This document shows, in pieces, positions 1 through 11,900 of a stretch of 64,000 nucleotides of DNA; within the stretch, counting starts at the first letter, position 1, and each line of letters opens with the position of its first letter. The notes beneath the pieces are model-generated. The model was not told where the DNA came from. It ran no database searches and worked only from the letters and a program-made list of their open reading frames with translations. The position numbers were made by a program, and so were the translations under genes. Source of the DNA: Bolinopsis microptera (lineage: Eukaryota > Ctenophora > Tentaculata > Lobata > Bolinopsidae); NCBI RefSeq assembly GCF_026151205.1, contig NC_087078.1, positions 17,625,118 through 17,689,117 of the forward strand. Reading direction: 5' to 3'.

Positions 1-175
1 AATCGATTTTTCGTGCAATTTTAGGTTAGAAACGGTCATCAAAATGAGTTAATAAGAAGGTCGATTTCTCGGTTATTTTTGAGCTTTCGTTCAGAAAATA
101 ATTCGGGGTCCTCAAAGGGGGGTAACAAGAAGGCGTTACATGTGTTACAAGCCTTCTATAATACAAAATATGTAA

Positions 176-291
176 CACCTCCTCAGCCTCCTGAACATGT
201 GTTCCACCTAAAATGTAAACAAACAATGATCACCTCCTCAGCCTCCTGAACATGTGTTCCCTATTAATGTAAACAAACAATGATCACCTCC
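176..291. repeat. Two tandem 54-55 bp units
   Basis: Two head-to-tail copies (176-230 and 231-284) begin CACCTCCTCAGCCTCCTGAA and end AAACAAACAATGAT; a third copy starts at 285 and stops after about 7 bases. The copies differ only in a short central stretch. No coding signal is seen. Confidence 0.85.
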
Positions 292-299
292 CCGCCAGT

Positions 300-2750
300 A
301 TCCACATCTAATAGATGTGGATCTTTATATCATTGACGGTAGGAGTTGAGTTTTGTTGGACTGATCAGCTCATGGACTGAAATAAAGTCAGAAATGTTGC
401 GATAAATTCAATCTGTCTGAAATATTATTTGCTAAATTCTTTTAAAAAAAATATTTTGTTCGAGTGTTATTGGAATGAGGTTGTGATATGTGGTAAGTCC
501 TGTTCAACACACCAATTTTGTTTTCAGTTATGTGGATGATATGCACGCAAGCAACAAGCTATTTAAACTCTTCTAGAATTGCAATGATACTTGGATCTCC
601 TCGGCTGCTATTCAGTGATGTGCTGCAAAACTTTAAAAATCTCCTGAGACGATTTTAATAGTTCTTTAAGCAAAAAAGGCGGCTACAAAATCAGGACTGA
701 CAAATATTTTTCGTGATGAAAGCGATTACTGATGTTTTTCAACAATAATCAGTCGAGAGACTATATTCAAGGAATATAAGAATGAATGAAATTTTTGTCA
801 CTCAACGTCAATGTAATTAATATGGCATTGTGCCAAGGATTTTAGATTTTAGATACAGATTTATTTGCTAAGAAAAGATTTAATTTACACATCATTATGA
901 TTGTCGAAAGATTTACATTTTATTTTTAAATCGAATTGATGAGATATGTAAATTTACTTTGTTCTAAGTAAGGAAAAACTTGGACTAATGCTGGACGTGA
1001 TACATTGTCATAAATCATAATAATGATTTCATGTGCTATAAAATGCGACAAATTTCTGGACCAGGGGTATACTTTAATTGTTATCAACGTACTACATTTG
1101 TCATTTGTTGACTCGACAACAAGCCTATTCGAAATATAATTTGTCATAACCTTCAAATGACATGGCTGCAGCCTAAATAAAAGTGTAGAGCGGCAATCCT
1201 CCTTATTTATCATAACAAGCTTGAAATATTACAATTTAATAATTTGATCATGCATTGCATGATATGAATAATTTTTATTAAAATCAAAAATATCCTGAAT
1301 AATAAATGTTAAATAAATATTCCTTTTAAAATGTTCCTATAACTATTCCCAGAATAAGGGTAGTTACAAGTGAAACATATTCGACAGTACAAATTATATC
1401 CTGACGATTTTTCTTCTCGAGAAAACGTTTCCATGGAGTCTTATGATGAAATTTTATGTGATGTGTGAAATTAAACGAATGATGATTTTATGCATACTTA
1501 TCTTCATAGAAGCTAGAATACAAACTCAACAGTGAGTACTTATTATTATTATTTTGATTATTTGAGCTGTTGCATAAGTGCACGGAATTTTCTGCTCGAA
1601 TTACCAATCTTGATCTGAATCACTTCAGTACTCTCTCCAAACTTGCTGTTGTGTGACGCGCGTGTGTCCCGACCAATTTTCATTTTAAATACTGAAACTT
1701 AGCGCAGCGCGCGAAATTAGATTTAAATGGTAGTAAACAAAAAAGATCATCGACTGTGACAGAAATTCGGTAATTTAACACCATATTCATAACGCGCACC
1801 AATTCAACCTTACAGGCTTACCGGTATAATCTGCACAAACCGATGGTTAATTCCCAGCAACCGTTCTACAGGTTGGCCGATGTGGCTTGGGTCGAGGTTT
1901 ATTTAGTCGATCGGGAATCCAAAATCCCGGGTTTCCTGAATATCAGTAATCAACCACCAATTCAGAAATTTTAGATTCCAATATTTTGTCCCGATTTTCA
2001 ATTAAATTTCATAGAAGCAAAAATTTGATTGACTTGTCTGGATTAAAGACGATGCATTTGGCGATCAAATTTAAAGTTAAAGTTAGACTCTTGAACATTA
2101 TACAAATGAAAAATGTTCACGAAACTATTGTATCGCACGAAATGGAACTTTAATAATATATGACTCATATTACGAGAACTTTTGCTTTCGGGATTCCCGG
2201 GAATAACTTGATATTCGGGAATCCCGAAATTTTCCCGGATTTGTGGGAATCCAGGAATTTCTTATGATTGGGATTGCCGAATCGGGATCGAATATTTTGA
2301 TCGGTCGATTGACTACTAGTTTGTAGTTGAGATTAGCAGTTAGCACGTTCGCATAACGCAACCTGACTTTACAGTTTACATCCCACTGTTTAGCATTTGC
2401 ATAAATAGCGGTGACCGACAACTAGGAACCTCTCATTCCGGCCTCCCACAGGTATCACATCACATGGCCCAATCAGTGACGTATCATTTGTGATGTGATC
2501 CATATTATAACCATCCTAACAGCCGGACAACCAAGAACCTGGGTAGGGTTCACATGACAGTTTAGTAAGTAGTTGTGTATTATAAAGGATTTTAAGAAGT
2601 GTTTGAGCTCTCGGCATGTGTTCACATAACGGACGTGAGCCAGGTCCAAAAGGGGCTGGTTCTCGTATCCAAGGATGTGAGCCGAGCATGCAATGGGAGT
2701 GATACGAGACATAAAATCACAAGTACGAGAGTTGATCAGCTGTTAATATA
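300..2750. other. No confident gene
   Basis: This stretch is AT-rich and non-coding in appearance. Around 1,895-2,310 there are several inverted or direct copies of a CGGGAATCC / GGATTCCCG motif, which look like an old MITE without clear ends. A weak candidate first exon on the plus strand (1479-1531) would encode a hydrophobic start (MMILCILIFIEARIQTQ) followed by a GTGAGT donor; no partner exon was found. Nothing else is supported. Confidence 0.5.
926..1213 (-). CDS. Unrecognised 95-residue reading frame
   Basis: An uninterrupted minus-strand frame of 95 codons ends in TAA at 926. The residue mix is plausible for protein (scattered Cys, Trp and charged residues), and a candidate acceptor (TTTCAAG) lies just upstream, so it could be a terminal exon. 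I recognise no domain, signal peptide or membrane segment. It could equally be a chance frame or a transposon remnant. Confidence 0.2.
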   Translation of the reverse strand: MINKEDCRSTLLFRLQPCHLKVMTNYISNRLVVESTNDKCSTLITIKVYPWSRNLSHFIAHEIIIMIYDNVSRPALVQVFPYLEQSKFTYLINSI

Positions 2751-2761
2751 CAACCGCACTT

Positions 2762-3265
2762 TTGGTATATATACTGAAACGTGAACATGAAGAGTATCGG
2801 TTTCAATCCAACAAGCCTGCTTTCTCCAAATTCATAGAAGGACAGAGAGGATCTCAACAGCTGGTGGACACGGACAGGTACATAAAGAAGGCTAAAGATA
2901 CAGCCATCTACTCTGCTTGGCGATGCCGGAAGCACTCCAAACTCCACAACCACCCTGCTGACAACGCTGCTCCACAGAAGCGTGAAGTCCTCTCCTCACT
3001 GAAGCGGAAAGCTGCTGAACAGCCCAAGGCAGTAGAGCCAAGGCGTCCGGATCTGCACAGCACTCTGAAGCGAAGACCTCAGAAGAATTCCTCCTTCCTT
3101 CTACCTGCACCTCCACGAGACGGGACGAGCCCTTTGTTCTCTTCGACGGGAAGACAGATCGGAATGTACGAGTCGTTGCCTTCTCTACAGCCCGGAACCT
3201 TGCTACGCTGGCATGGTAACAACTGGACTGCAGACGGCACGTTTTACGTCGGTCGATATTATTAA
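2762..3265 (+). CDS. FLYWCH zinc finger / MULE-type transposase fragment
   Basis: The 167-residue frame reads like the start of a FLYWCH-MULE protein. Residues about 28-66 follow the FLYWCH pattern: RGSQQLVDTDRY, then YSAWRCRK, then LHNHPADN. A lysine/arginine-rich linker with KREVLSSLKRKA follows, as in family members after the HNH. The last 20 residues contain NNWTADGTFYVGRYY, resembling the W..DGTF.V block that opens MULE transposase catalytic domains; the frame then stops. FLYWCH domains bind DNA or protein and often accompany Mutator-like transposases in animals. Two oddities: the segment between WRC and HNH that should carry the second zinc-binding Cys is missing, and the catalytic core is absent. 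I infer a truncated, probably inactive transposon-derived gene. The start codon is arbitrary because similarity begins about 25 residues in. Confidence 0.5.
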   Translation: MVYILKREHEEYRFQSNKPAFSKFIEGQRGSQQLVDTDRYIKKAKDTAIYSAWRCRKHSKLHNHPADNAAPQKREVLSSLKRKAAEQPKAVEPRRPDLHSTLKRRPQKNSSFLLPAPPRDGTSPLFSSTGRQIGMYESLPSLQPGTLLRWHGNNWTADGTFYVGRYY

Positions 3266-3663
3266 AGTTCCAGAAGAAAGTAAAACTGGAAGATGGGCAA
3301 CTTGCTGACTGCGACTGATTGAAATTTCCTATCGATAATATCCGGCCAAGTATCTTTGTAACCAGATTTTGAAGCCGGCCATACCTGATCATCAACGGTC
3401 CACCCGAACATATAATACTCAGAATTTTAGAAGTCAATGTAAGGATATCTGAGTTTAAGGAAGAAACTGTGAAATTATAATCTATACTGGCATCATTAAT
3501 TGAGCGTACGAATCTTCATTTAAACCTTCACGCACACTTTATCGACCTTTAAATTCTTTTCATGAAGTAAAGTTCCTTGCTACAGCTATTAACCTCTGCA
3601 TACATGATTTCCGTTTGATATTCCATCAAATTAGCTTCAAAATTTAAAATCTCTATTTCTCAC

Positions 3664-5100
3664 CTAACATAAGGAAGGCTTGATCCTGCTCCTCAATTAC
3701 TCTAGAGTCTCGCTCAACAGAAACAACAATTGTTGTGACAGTTTCCCATCCCCACCCGATTTCATCAGAACAAGTCAGCGTGACCTGGGCACATTTCAGG
3801 GTCAGAGCTGTCGGGCGCTTGCCAGTGGTACCGATATGGGATTGGGAGTAAATTGTAATTTGAATTAGCTGTGGTGTAAAGAAGAACAAGAAGAAGGTCT
3901 GTACATACATGATAAATTGCCATAATCACACAGAGTTTATCCCTATTTGCCAGATTTTCAGGTGACTGATCATTTCTCAGTTATATCTGAAATAATTAAC
4001 AAACCTGTTCCTTTCTGATAGAAATAAGTACGCTCTCCTCCTGAAAAGTCAGAGACAATTCGTCAGATTCTGCTCCAGAGTTAACCTCAACATCCAGTCG
4101 TTCCTCGAGGCAGTGTATTCCTGCTGCTATCCTACCTGAAATGTTGTCAATTATAATAGCCTATCATGGTCTGGATAAAGAATAATGTTAGCTATGTGTA
4201 TTTTCAACTGGTTATTTTCCAGGCACTTATCATATGAAAAATGGATTGGCCGTAAGTTAGAAATAATCAAGTCACCTGGCTATATAATATTGAATACCTG
4301 TTATTTTGTAAGAAGATGATCTATCGAGCACCAGTGCCAGGATACCGTCTCGATTGAATTTTATACTGTAGTTGTTACTGTTCTTCATATAAACTCTCAG
4401 TTTCTGAAATGTGTGGCAACTTTAATCTTCGGATTTAAGGTATTTCCAACACGAGAGCCCAGTTTCCATTGTCTCATCATGCCTGGTAGCAAAATCAAAA
4501 ATTGCAGTGCGCAAATTTTATTACTGCACGCGAAGTTCGGTCATTCAAAACATCCAAGAAAATAATTCTAAAAATAATATTTGTTACCACGGTGGATGAT
4601 ATCATAACGTCGTTGATTTCCTTACTACAACCATTTTTATTAGTCTTCTTGCAGGACATGTAGGATCCCCCTATGAATTAAAAATTTTTAAAAAACTCAA
4701 CTCTTTTCTGAATTCACGATCCCAACTCTCATCCAAAGCCTTAGTAAGTAAAATTTTCAGTTCAGAGTTGGTAGAATCAGTGGATGAACCGTAAAATTTT
4801 GTGAGAGAAATGTCTTAATAGTCTGCTTCTTTTTATTTTTGGCTTTCTACCAGTGTCTATACTGACTTCACCTTGTCCGTGATTGGTCCGTGAATTCATC
4901 AGTGATCAGCATAGATTTTAGAAATTGATGAACAAATTATTCCACAAAAAACTCTGAAGAAAACAATTCAAAAATTCCTCACCTGCATTCCAAGCCAGTA
5001 TGTTTGGTTGAGGAGTACTGTAAATAGGATCGTTTTTATCCCTCTCAAATCCCACTGATCCTCTCAAGACAAATAACAACCAGAAGTAAAGATTTACCAT
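3664..5100 (-). CDS. 5' part of a spliced secretory/membrane protein gene
   Basis: Four minus-strand exons are supported. The first (5100-4983) starts at ATG with a signal peptide (MVNLYFWLLFVLRGSVGF) and ends at a GTGAGG donor. Then come 4403-4298 (TTTCAG acceptor, contains YSIKFNRDGILALVLD), 4135-4005 (contains GIHCLEERLDVEVNS) and 3868-3664 (contains RPTALTLKCAQVTLTC). Exons 4403, 4135 and 3868 join in one open frame with matching phases. Exon 1 does not join 4403 in phase, so an exon between them is probably missed or a base is wrong. Alternating hydrophobic strands and paired Cys suggest an extracellular beta-rich domain. I do not recognise the family. The gene must continue below 3,664, where I found no further exon; a FLYWCH/MULE fragment lies there on the other strand. 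Confidence 0.6.
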
Positions 5101-5494
5101 TGTGCTAATAATATTAAATTGTATTATCATCACGGTCTAATAAGTCTGTTACAATGACAGAAGAAAATCTACTTAAACTTTTGAAAACTAAAAACAGAAG
5201 AATTTGCCGAAACCATCTTGAAGAATATAAATACGACAGTATGTCACAATCAATAAGGTGAGGATGAGACGACAGCTGGTGGTCATGTTTTATAATTGGA
5301 GCTTGTAACTGAAAGCTGGTTTCACTTAAAGATCCTGCCTTCCAGGCTGTGACAATTAAACGCTCCTTACTTCGCCAGATGGTGGGAGATTCGTGTCGGT
5401 TAACCATTTGAAATGTCCTCTACCATCTCTCGAGATATCATCTCCATGTGTTACTACAACCAGCCAACCTGATGCTTTAAAATGTGTTATTTAA

Positions 5495-6135
5495 TGCTCA
5501 CGTGACGTCTACCAGACCACGTGACTAATCAATGACAACTGTAACCATGGTAACTGCTCCACAGCACTACTACTGGGGGTTTGGTGTATACTAAATTATT
5601 ATGAGTATAACAGATGTGCGGCAGACTTGCCTCAGGATTTCTTTCTCTTGGGGTTACCATGTCAACTTATTTTGATTGAATGGCCTGTTCATTCAGGAAC
5701 AATGTTTCAAAAAACAGTTTATGTCACCAATCTGTGCCTCAGCAAGGTTGAAACAGTACCCTATAGCATCATTATCTTTTTAAATTGAGGCAATCTCAAT
5801 TTGGCTAAATTGGGCCCGGATTTGGCAAAATTGGGCCTGGGCCCTGGAGTCTGGGCCGTGAAACCCTCGAAAGTCCGTTCACAAGACCTTTTTTATAATA
5901 GATTCTTGGACATTTCAATTTTGAATATTGATCCCTCCCTTGGTATTATGCCAAGAATCTTAGACAAATATGACGACGTTGACCATTGTAACTGTAGACA
6001 TTTAACCGAGAATCCACCCGACCCAGTAATATATATTTACGTATAGCTTCATAACTTCCTATTTTACTAAGAGGTTTACATCAGCAATCTCCAAGGAAAG
6101 GTCACGTGAAACAACACGTGATAGACCACGTGGCC
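5495..6135. promoter_or_regulatory. CACGTG cluster upstream of the minus-strand secretory gene
   Basis: Five CACGTG cores occur at about 5499, 5516, 6103, 6116 and 6127, several in a TCACGTGA or CCACGTG context. They lie 400-1,000 bp upstream of the ATG at 5100 on the minus strand. This is the recognition core of bHLH-zip factors such as USF/MITF. A promoter role is inferred from position and clustering only. Confidence 0.4.
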
Positions 6136-6525
6136 AACAGAGCTCCCCAAGAGACTGCTTTAATATCGTGATTGCTTCCAGATTGTGCAATCAGAGATTA
6201 AACTCTCTCCTAGCATAGTGAAAGTGAAAGTGAATGTTACTCTATGGCTTATGAGGGAGTCAGTATATAATCGTCCCTTAGTTGCAGCGCAACTTGAAGT
6301 AATATAGCTACAAGCTAAGCATAATCATTAATCAATATTCCTATCATGATCAAAGAATTTAAGATCAAAGAAGATGTGCCTAGCTGATAGATTGGTGTTC
6401 AGCTTCTCTTCACTCTTACTATTTTATAAAGCGAATATGACATTTAGGACAGCCCTCTCGCGCAATATGATCTCAACTAATTCTCGAGAAACTGCTCTAG
6501 AGAAATAAGTAGTGGTTTAATTCGT

Positions 6526-6573
6526 GATAACGAGAATATAGTGCTATATATAGCACTAGATTTTCTCGTTATC
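6526..6573. repeat. 48-bp hairpin with GTGCTATATATAGCAC core
   Basis: The arms GATAACGAGA and TCTCGTTATC flank a perfect inner palindrome, TAGTGCTATATATAGCACTA. No reading frame is involved. It could be a minimal MITE or a local snap-back; a larger palindrome at 8497-8568 shares the same core. Confidence 0.75.
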
Positions 6574-6959
6574 AACTATACCTTATCTGTCATGATTATC
6601 ACGGACATTACTTGCACGCGAAAGACCAATTAGCGTGAATAATTATGTCCGTGTGTATCCCTACATATGCGTAGATATGTGTGTAGCCGATAACTATATT
6701 AGCTTATTAGTATACTAGGACAAATATAATCACTCCTCAGTCACATTCAAGAGTTCAGAAAAAGAGTAAAACACTTATTAAAAAATCACCAAAAATGTTC
6801 ACAATTGTTTGGATATTTTTGGGCGATCATGAGCGTGAATGATTATGTCCGTGAAAAATTTGGTCTGTGAAAAAGTTGTCCGCGATAATTATGACCGATA
6901 AGGTAGTTGATGTGGTGATATTGAATCTCACTTACCATTTAATTGTGTGCTGTGGCTAC

Positions 6960-7090
6960 GAGCTATGTGCTCTTTTGGAGGGCTTCGACGCGCCGCGCGA
7001 ACTAGCATTCTTGCTTTCTTGCTTCGCATCGTCGATCGTTGCTCTGCTTCGCAAAGCAACGATCTCGATGGGTTGACATCGTCAATAAAT
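6960..7090 (+). repeat. Dispersed GC-rich hairpin repeat, copy 1
   Basis: The copy contains GCTTCGACGCGCCGCGCGAA, CTAGCATTCTTGCTT, a hairpin GATCGTTGCTCTGC..GCAACGATC and a terminal TTGACATCGTCAAT. Near-identical copies lie at about 25,815-25,945 (minus) and 26,225-26,350 (plus). It is much more GC-rich than its surroundings. A SINE or MITE origin is possible. Confidence 0.75.
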
Positions 7091-7094
7091 GTGC

Positions 7095-7700
7095 TCTAAA
7101 GTACCGGTGGGGATCAGGCGACACATAACAGACACTAACTATCTTCTACCATCAATCACGTCCCATAAGCAATAAGCACAACTGTCACGTGTCAAAACAT
7201 ATAATATGCTTCACCTCCGGTCCCCACCAATATTTAGATCCGTTTCAAAAGTATTTCACAAGTCACAATTATCAATTACGGATTACCCTATATTTATTTC
7301 ACTTGAACTAAGGGATTTTTCGAGGTTTTTTTTGCCACAATCCCCAAACTTTTGAGGCACGAAGTATTGATAGTGTTCATTACAGGTATTAGGATTCAAT
7401 AATGGTTCACATTATACATACTACATAGCTTTTACAATTTCTCTAAAAGAAGCCTTCCGACGGCCGCACCTTAAGTTCGGGATCCGGGATATGGTTTGCT
7501 GTTTCTAGTCAAAATACAATCAAGCATGTATAATGCTCCTCCAAGTCTAAGTCTAAATTAGCTACTCGCGAAGGTGAAAGCGATCATAGCCGGCCGCTAA
7601 ACACTGTAAATGCAATCCTTTCTCCTTGCAGCTGACATCACCACACCAACCATCACCATACCAACCATATACTCATATAATTATCCTGGCGAGCCTGCAG
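7095..7700. other. No gene seen
   Basis: AT-rich sequence without a supported exon or repeat. One CACGTG core lies near 7189. Confidence 0.5.
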
Positions 7701-7835
7701 AGTCACGTGATGTGGATTGCTTGAGGTCACGTGATCCCAACTCTTACTGTCACGTGATCCCAACTCTTACTGTCACGACGTCTCAGCTGCCACCTGCTGT
7801 GATCAAAGTGAAAGTGGGTTATTTGTCACGTGTGC
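7700..7835. promoter_or_regulatory. CACGTG cluster with 24-bp tandem duplication
   Basis: Four CACGTG cores lie near 7703, 7727, 7751 and 7828. The middle two sit in a 24-bp tandem duplication starting TCACGTGATCCCAACTCTTA. The spacing resembles a local enhancer or promoter module. The nearest downstream plus-strand gene starts at 8919. Function is inferred. Confidence 0.4.
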
Positions 7836-8212
7836 CCCCGTCAAAGTGAAACCAATTCTGTTGCCTTGCTCTCCCTTTCTCTCTCACTCTCCCTCTCTCG
7901 CTCGATGGTTTAGCGATACCATTAAATTTGATGGTTATATTGCTTCGCTTGCGTCGAAATTATTAGAAGTTACTTCGAGTAGCTGGAGTAAGTTTGGTGA
8001 TTTCTGGGGCCTACACCGATGATTATTAAATCTTTATAGTTCGTAATTTACAAGTCCGCAATAGATTTTCTGTTACGCATAGGTTAGCCCAGTTTTATAC
8101 TTGTGTGAGTGTGAACGACTAACTAATTAGTGTTTAATCTAAAATTCTTCAATATTGTTAAGAAAATGCCTGGCTGCTATGTTGACAGGATTCATTCTAC
8201 AGAAATATAGTG

Positions 8213-8214
8213 CA

Positions 8215-8246
<32 letters not shown>

Positions 8247-8383
8247 CATGATCTAGAAACACACGTTTTTAGAGATTTTACCGGCATATCCTCTAAAATC
8301 ATCTAATTTGTTCAATTTTAGGGAGGGGCGCCAAAAGGGGAGGGGTTGCACCAACAGCTTCAACAGGCAACGTTAAGCCACTG
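8213..8383. mobile_element. hAT-type MITE, 171 bp, 8-bp target duplication
   Basis: The element starts CAGTGCC, has a run of about 30 C, and ends AACGTTAAGCCACTG. It is flanked on both sides by ATATAGTG (8205-8212 and 8384-8391), an exact 8-bp duplication as made by hAT transposases. The interior shares GCGCC/GGGAGGGG blocks and CTAATTTGTTCAATTTTAGG with the elements at 16444 and 47522. There is no coding capacity, so it is non-autonomous. The left terminus is decayed next to the C run, and the inner part is shorter than in its relatives. Confidence 0.85.
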
Positions 8384-8496
8384 ATATAGTGTATTATAGT
8401 ATGAGATAATCGATCAATAAGTCAAAAATAGATTTGTAATACTGCATTGTCAAAAAAAGTAATGATAAACTATATATATTTATCATTATTTTTGAA

Positions 8497-8568
8497 GCAG
8501 CAATAAGCTATTTTTAGATTATGTGCTATATATATATAGCACATAATCTAAAAATAACTTATTGCTGC
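8497..8568. repeat. 72-bp near-perfect palindrome
   Basis: The arms run from GCAGCAATAAG to CTTATTGCTGC with one mismatch and centre on GTGCTATATATATATAGCAC. The core resembles that of the 6526-6573 hairpin. It would extrude as a cruciform or hairpin. It may be a tiny MITE; no target duplication was identified. Confidence 0.85.
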
Positions 8569-8918
8569 GTCAAAAAATAACACAGAAAGTAATGTATAAC
8601 AAAAAGTATAATTTTGTTTAACTTACCGCTCTTTGACTTTGCGCCATTATCGCATATAAAGGAAACGTATATATGGCACAGTTGATTGTCATTGTGGTGG
8701 TGCAGTTTTTTCGATGATCAGATGAATATTGAATATTTGCCATCGCCATCCCATTCGATTTCATTCATACTCGCGGCTCGTTCAATTTGTCCAGAAGAAC
8801 AGATGTCGATTTCAAATAACTTTTTTATTACTCCATACTCAAGTTATACTAATAATTACAATTCAAATTATGCTAATCCACTGTCCATTGATTTAAGGTC
8901 AAGTCATCAAGTCCCGAA

Positions 8919-11900
8919 ATGAAGCTGATACTCTGCCTTGGAACTTTACTGCTATGTTTGAGTGTTGTGTTCTCGGATGGCGATGAAACAGGTGCCTCCG
9001 GTAAGACAATGATTTTTATATCTTTTATCGATATTGTTTGCTGGGTGGTATTGGGATAAATCAAATCATATTTCTTCCAAGCCCATTCAGGCCCTGTGAT
9101 ATACGCATATACAATATAATCCCCAAATCGTCGCGCTATTGCACCGACGAACTTTAACAATCTCTATCAGTTATTATATCCTCAGAAATTAAAATTATCT
9201 GTCAATAGTATTAGTGGAAGCTGATTGGTTTATTGCTGCCACGTGTCAAAACATATGCCTCCCCCCCCCCACCAGAATCCACATATATCAAAAAATTTGT
9301 GACGATTAACCATCGCAGATCGAATTAAATTTTCAGATGACGAACAAAATTCGAACTTAATCTTCGCCAACGTCTAGTTCACGAGTATTATTTTCGATGT
9401 CAAGTCAGCAAAATAAAATCCATCCGATATATAGAATCAACTTCCTGGACACTAACATATTTTAGTTTTCACTTAAATTATAACATATTCATATAGCTTT
9501 TATAAAAGTTTATGATAGCACCTTCTAACAGGAGGAGCGGGAGATGATGCTAGCAGCGGGGATGCCGATGGTTCTGATGCAAGTGGAGCTGCGGATACTG
9601 AGGCAGATGGAGCTGAGGACCCGGCTGGGGAAGGTGAGGGAGATGCTGGAGCTGCTGAGGGTGGAGCTGACAACGAGACAGATACTGGAGCTGGCGGTGA
9701 TGAAGCCGGTGGATCAGGTTATTGTTACTTTTAATTCAGTTACTTCAAATGTTCAAGCATGATTGCAATTTGCACATTGAAATTGGAAAGTTTTACTTGA
9801 TTAAACAAATTATTCTGTTAGTTTAGAGTGTTCGTTTGTATTGTTGTAAGAAAACCTCCCAACAATACTTACAACCTGGCTGGATGAGAGCCAGATATTC
9901 GGTATTCCTTACTTTTTCCTAAGCAGCATGAGCCGGGGAAGGGGGTACAATTTCTGACCCAAACTTGTTTTGTTTTGAAACCCCACGGTGGAGGTTGGCG
10001 TGTGCCGCAATTTATTGATCAATGGTTATTACATAAATGAAATTATAGAAGTCACACTAAAATATAATAATGTAAAATAAATATATTAAAATAAATGCCC
10101 TACTAAAAGTACTATATAACTAACGGTCTGCAAAACTGGTTGAAGTCGCAATTTGTAAACATGCTAATTACTATTTAATAATAATAGATAAAAAGTTTTG
10201 CGCGGCAGATGTAAATTCGGCATTGCATAATGGCAGTGAAATTAAAATGATATGTTGTTGATAAAAGATCATAGTCATTTGTCGCGAGTGATCTTTCTTT
10301 ACGCGGTGTCGCTTACTAACTCGGTGCTGTAGTCTATTTGCGAGCGCCCTTCTCTTTGAGACTTTCTTAGCCCAGGTATACTATAAAGTAAGAAATTTGG
10401 CCAATTTTCATCGTCTCCTGAGCTTTGCAGCTTGAGGAGTTCGCGCTTAGCTGAATTTTTAAAGATTTCAATTGAAAAGGTAGAACTTGGAATAGTTATA
10501 TCCTTACTTTGCTTTGTAATAGAGAGCATGGGTCCTTTGAAGAAAAGAGTATTTCTAAATGTTGGGCCGTTGTAAGTTGTGAACCAAGAAAGGTTATGTT
10601 CGTATGTGGAATTATAGGTGGGAATATCGTGAGGGAAAAGTTCTTTGATGGATTTAGGGAGAAGGCTTGGCATGTTCCTTACTTTGTGTAGTAGAATAAG
10701 AGCGTTTTTTACAATGACGCTATGGACTGTTAGGATATTATGCAATCTAAACGCACTTTTTGTGTGCTCCGGGGGATTGCCGTCTTTATATCTATAATTT
10801 ACATATCCTGACATAACAGCTCTAATTCCCTGCTTTTGCTTGGTGAACAGAGATTCAATGTGACATTTTGAGGCAAATCCCCACACTAAAGAACAGAAAT
10901 TTAGATGGGATTGGATAAGGCTTTGGAAAATGTTTAGGCGGGCTTTGATAGGTAGAAGGTGCTTTAGCTTATACATAACTCCGAGGTAGCGACCCATCTT
11001 TATTCTAACGGCCGTAATGTGTTTTTGCCAAGTGAGCTTTTCGTCTAGGATCACTCCTAAAAATCTTGCTTCAGTCTTACGTTCGATTACAGTGTTGTCA
11101 ATGGACAAATTAAAGCCGCTGAAGTCGATTCTTTTTCTAGTGAAAATCATGTAACACGTCTTTTTTACATTTAAAGATAGCCCATTAACACCTACCCAAT
11201 CTACAAGACGTGAAATTAGCTGATTAGCTTTTAATTGTATTTCTTCTAGGGTGGTTCCACTAATTAATATGTTTGCGTCGTCGGCATAAAGGATGAACTT
11301 TGCAAAATCACTAATTCCAGGTAGGTCGTTTATATAAATTACAAATAAGAGAGGTCCTAAAATGCTACCCTGAGGTACGCCGTAAACTATGGGCATGCTA
11401 GAAGAGCAAGTTCCGTTTAAAGTTACGTATTGAGATCGATTACAAAGGTAAGATCTAAACCATTCGTGCGCGACTCCCCTGATCCCATAATGGTCAAGCT
11501 TCTTAAGCAAGGTCTCATGATCAAGCACGTCAAAGGCTTTACTGTAATCGAGCAGGAGCAGTAGGGAAATTTGTTTTTTATTCAGAGAGTGTAGTATAGA
11601 ATTTTGGGCATTGAGCAGTGCATGTTCGCACGATCTTCCTGGCCGAAATCCGTATTGATTTTCGAAAAGAGAATCGTTCTTATCTAAAAATTCTAAAACA
11701 CGAGCATGCATAAGTTTCTCATAAATTTTCGAGAATGATCCCAAAAGAGAGATCGGCCTATAATTAGCTACTTCCAATTTTGAACCACCTTTGTGGATAG
11801 GAACGACTTTCGCAGTTTTTAGAGCATTTGGGAAGGTACCACTGGAGAACGAACAGTTAATGACATTAGCTAGTGCCCTGGTAAAGTTTTCGCAGCTGTT

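Noticed and set aside
2892-3437. 181-codon minus-strand frame
   Set aside because: Antisense shadow of the FLYWCH/MULE fragment, which has recognisable motifs on the plus strand.
9544-9762. 72-codon plus-strand frame starting MMLAAGMPMVLMQVE
   Set aside because: Out of frame with exon 2 of the acidic-protein gene, which is supported by phase-matched splicing.
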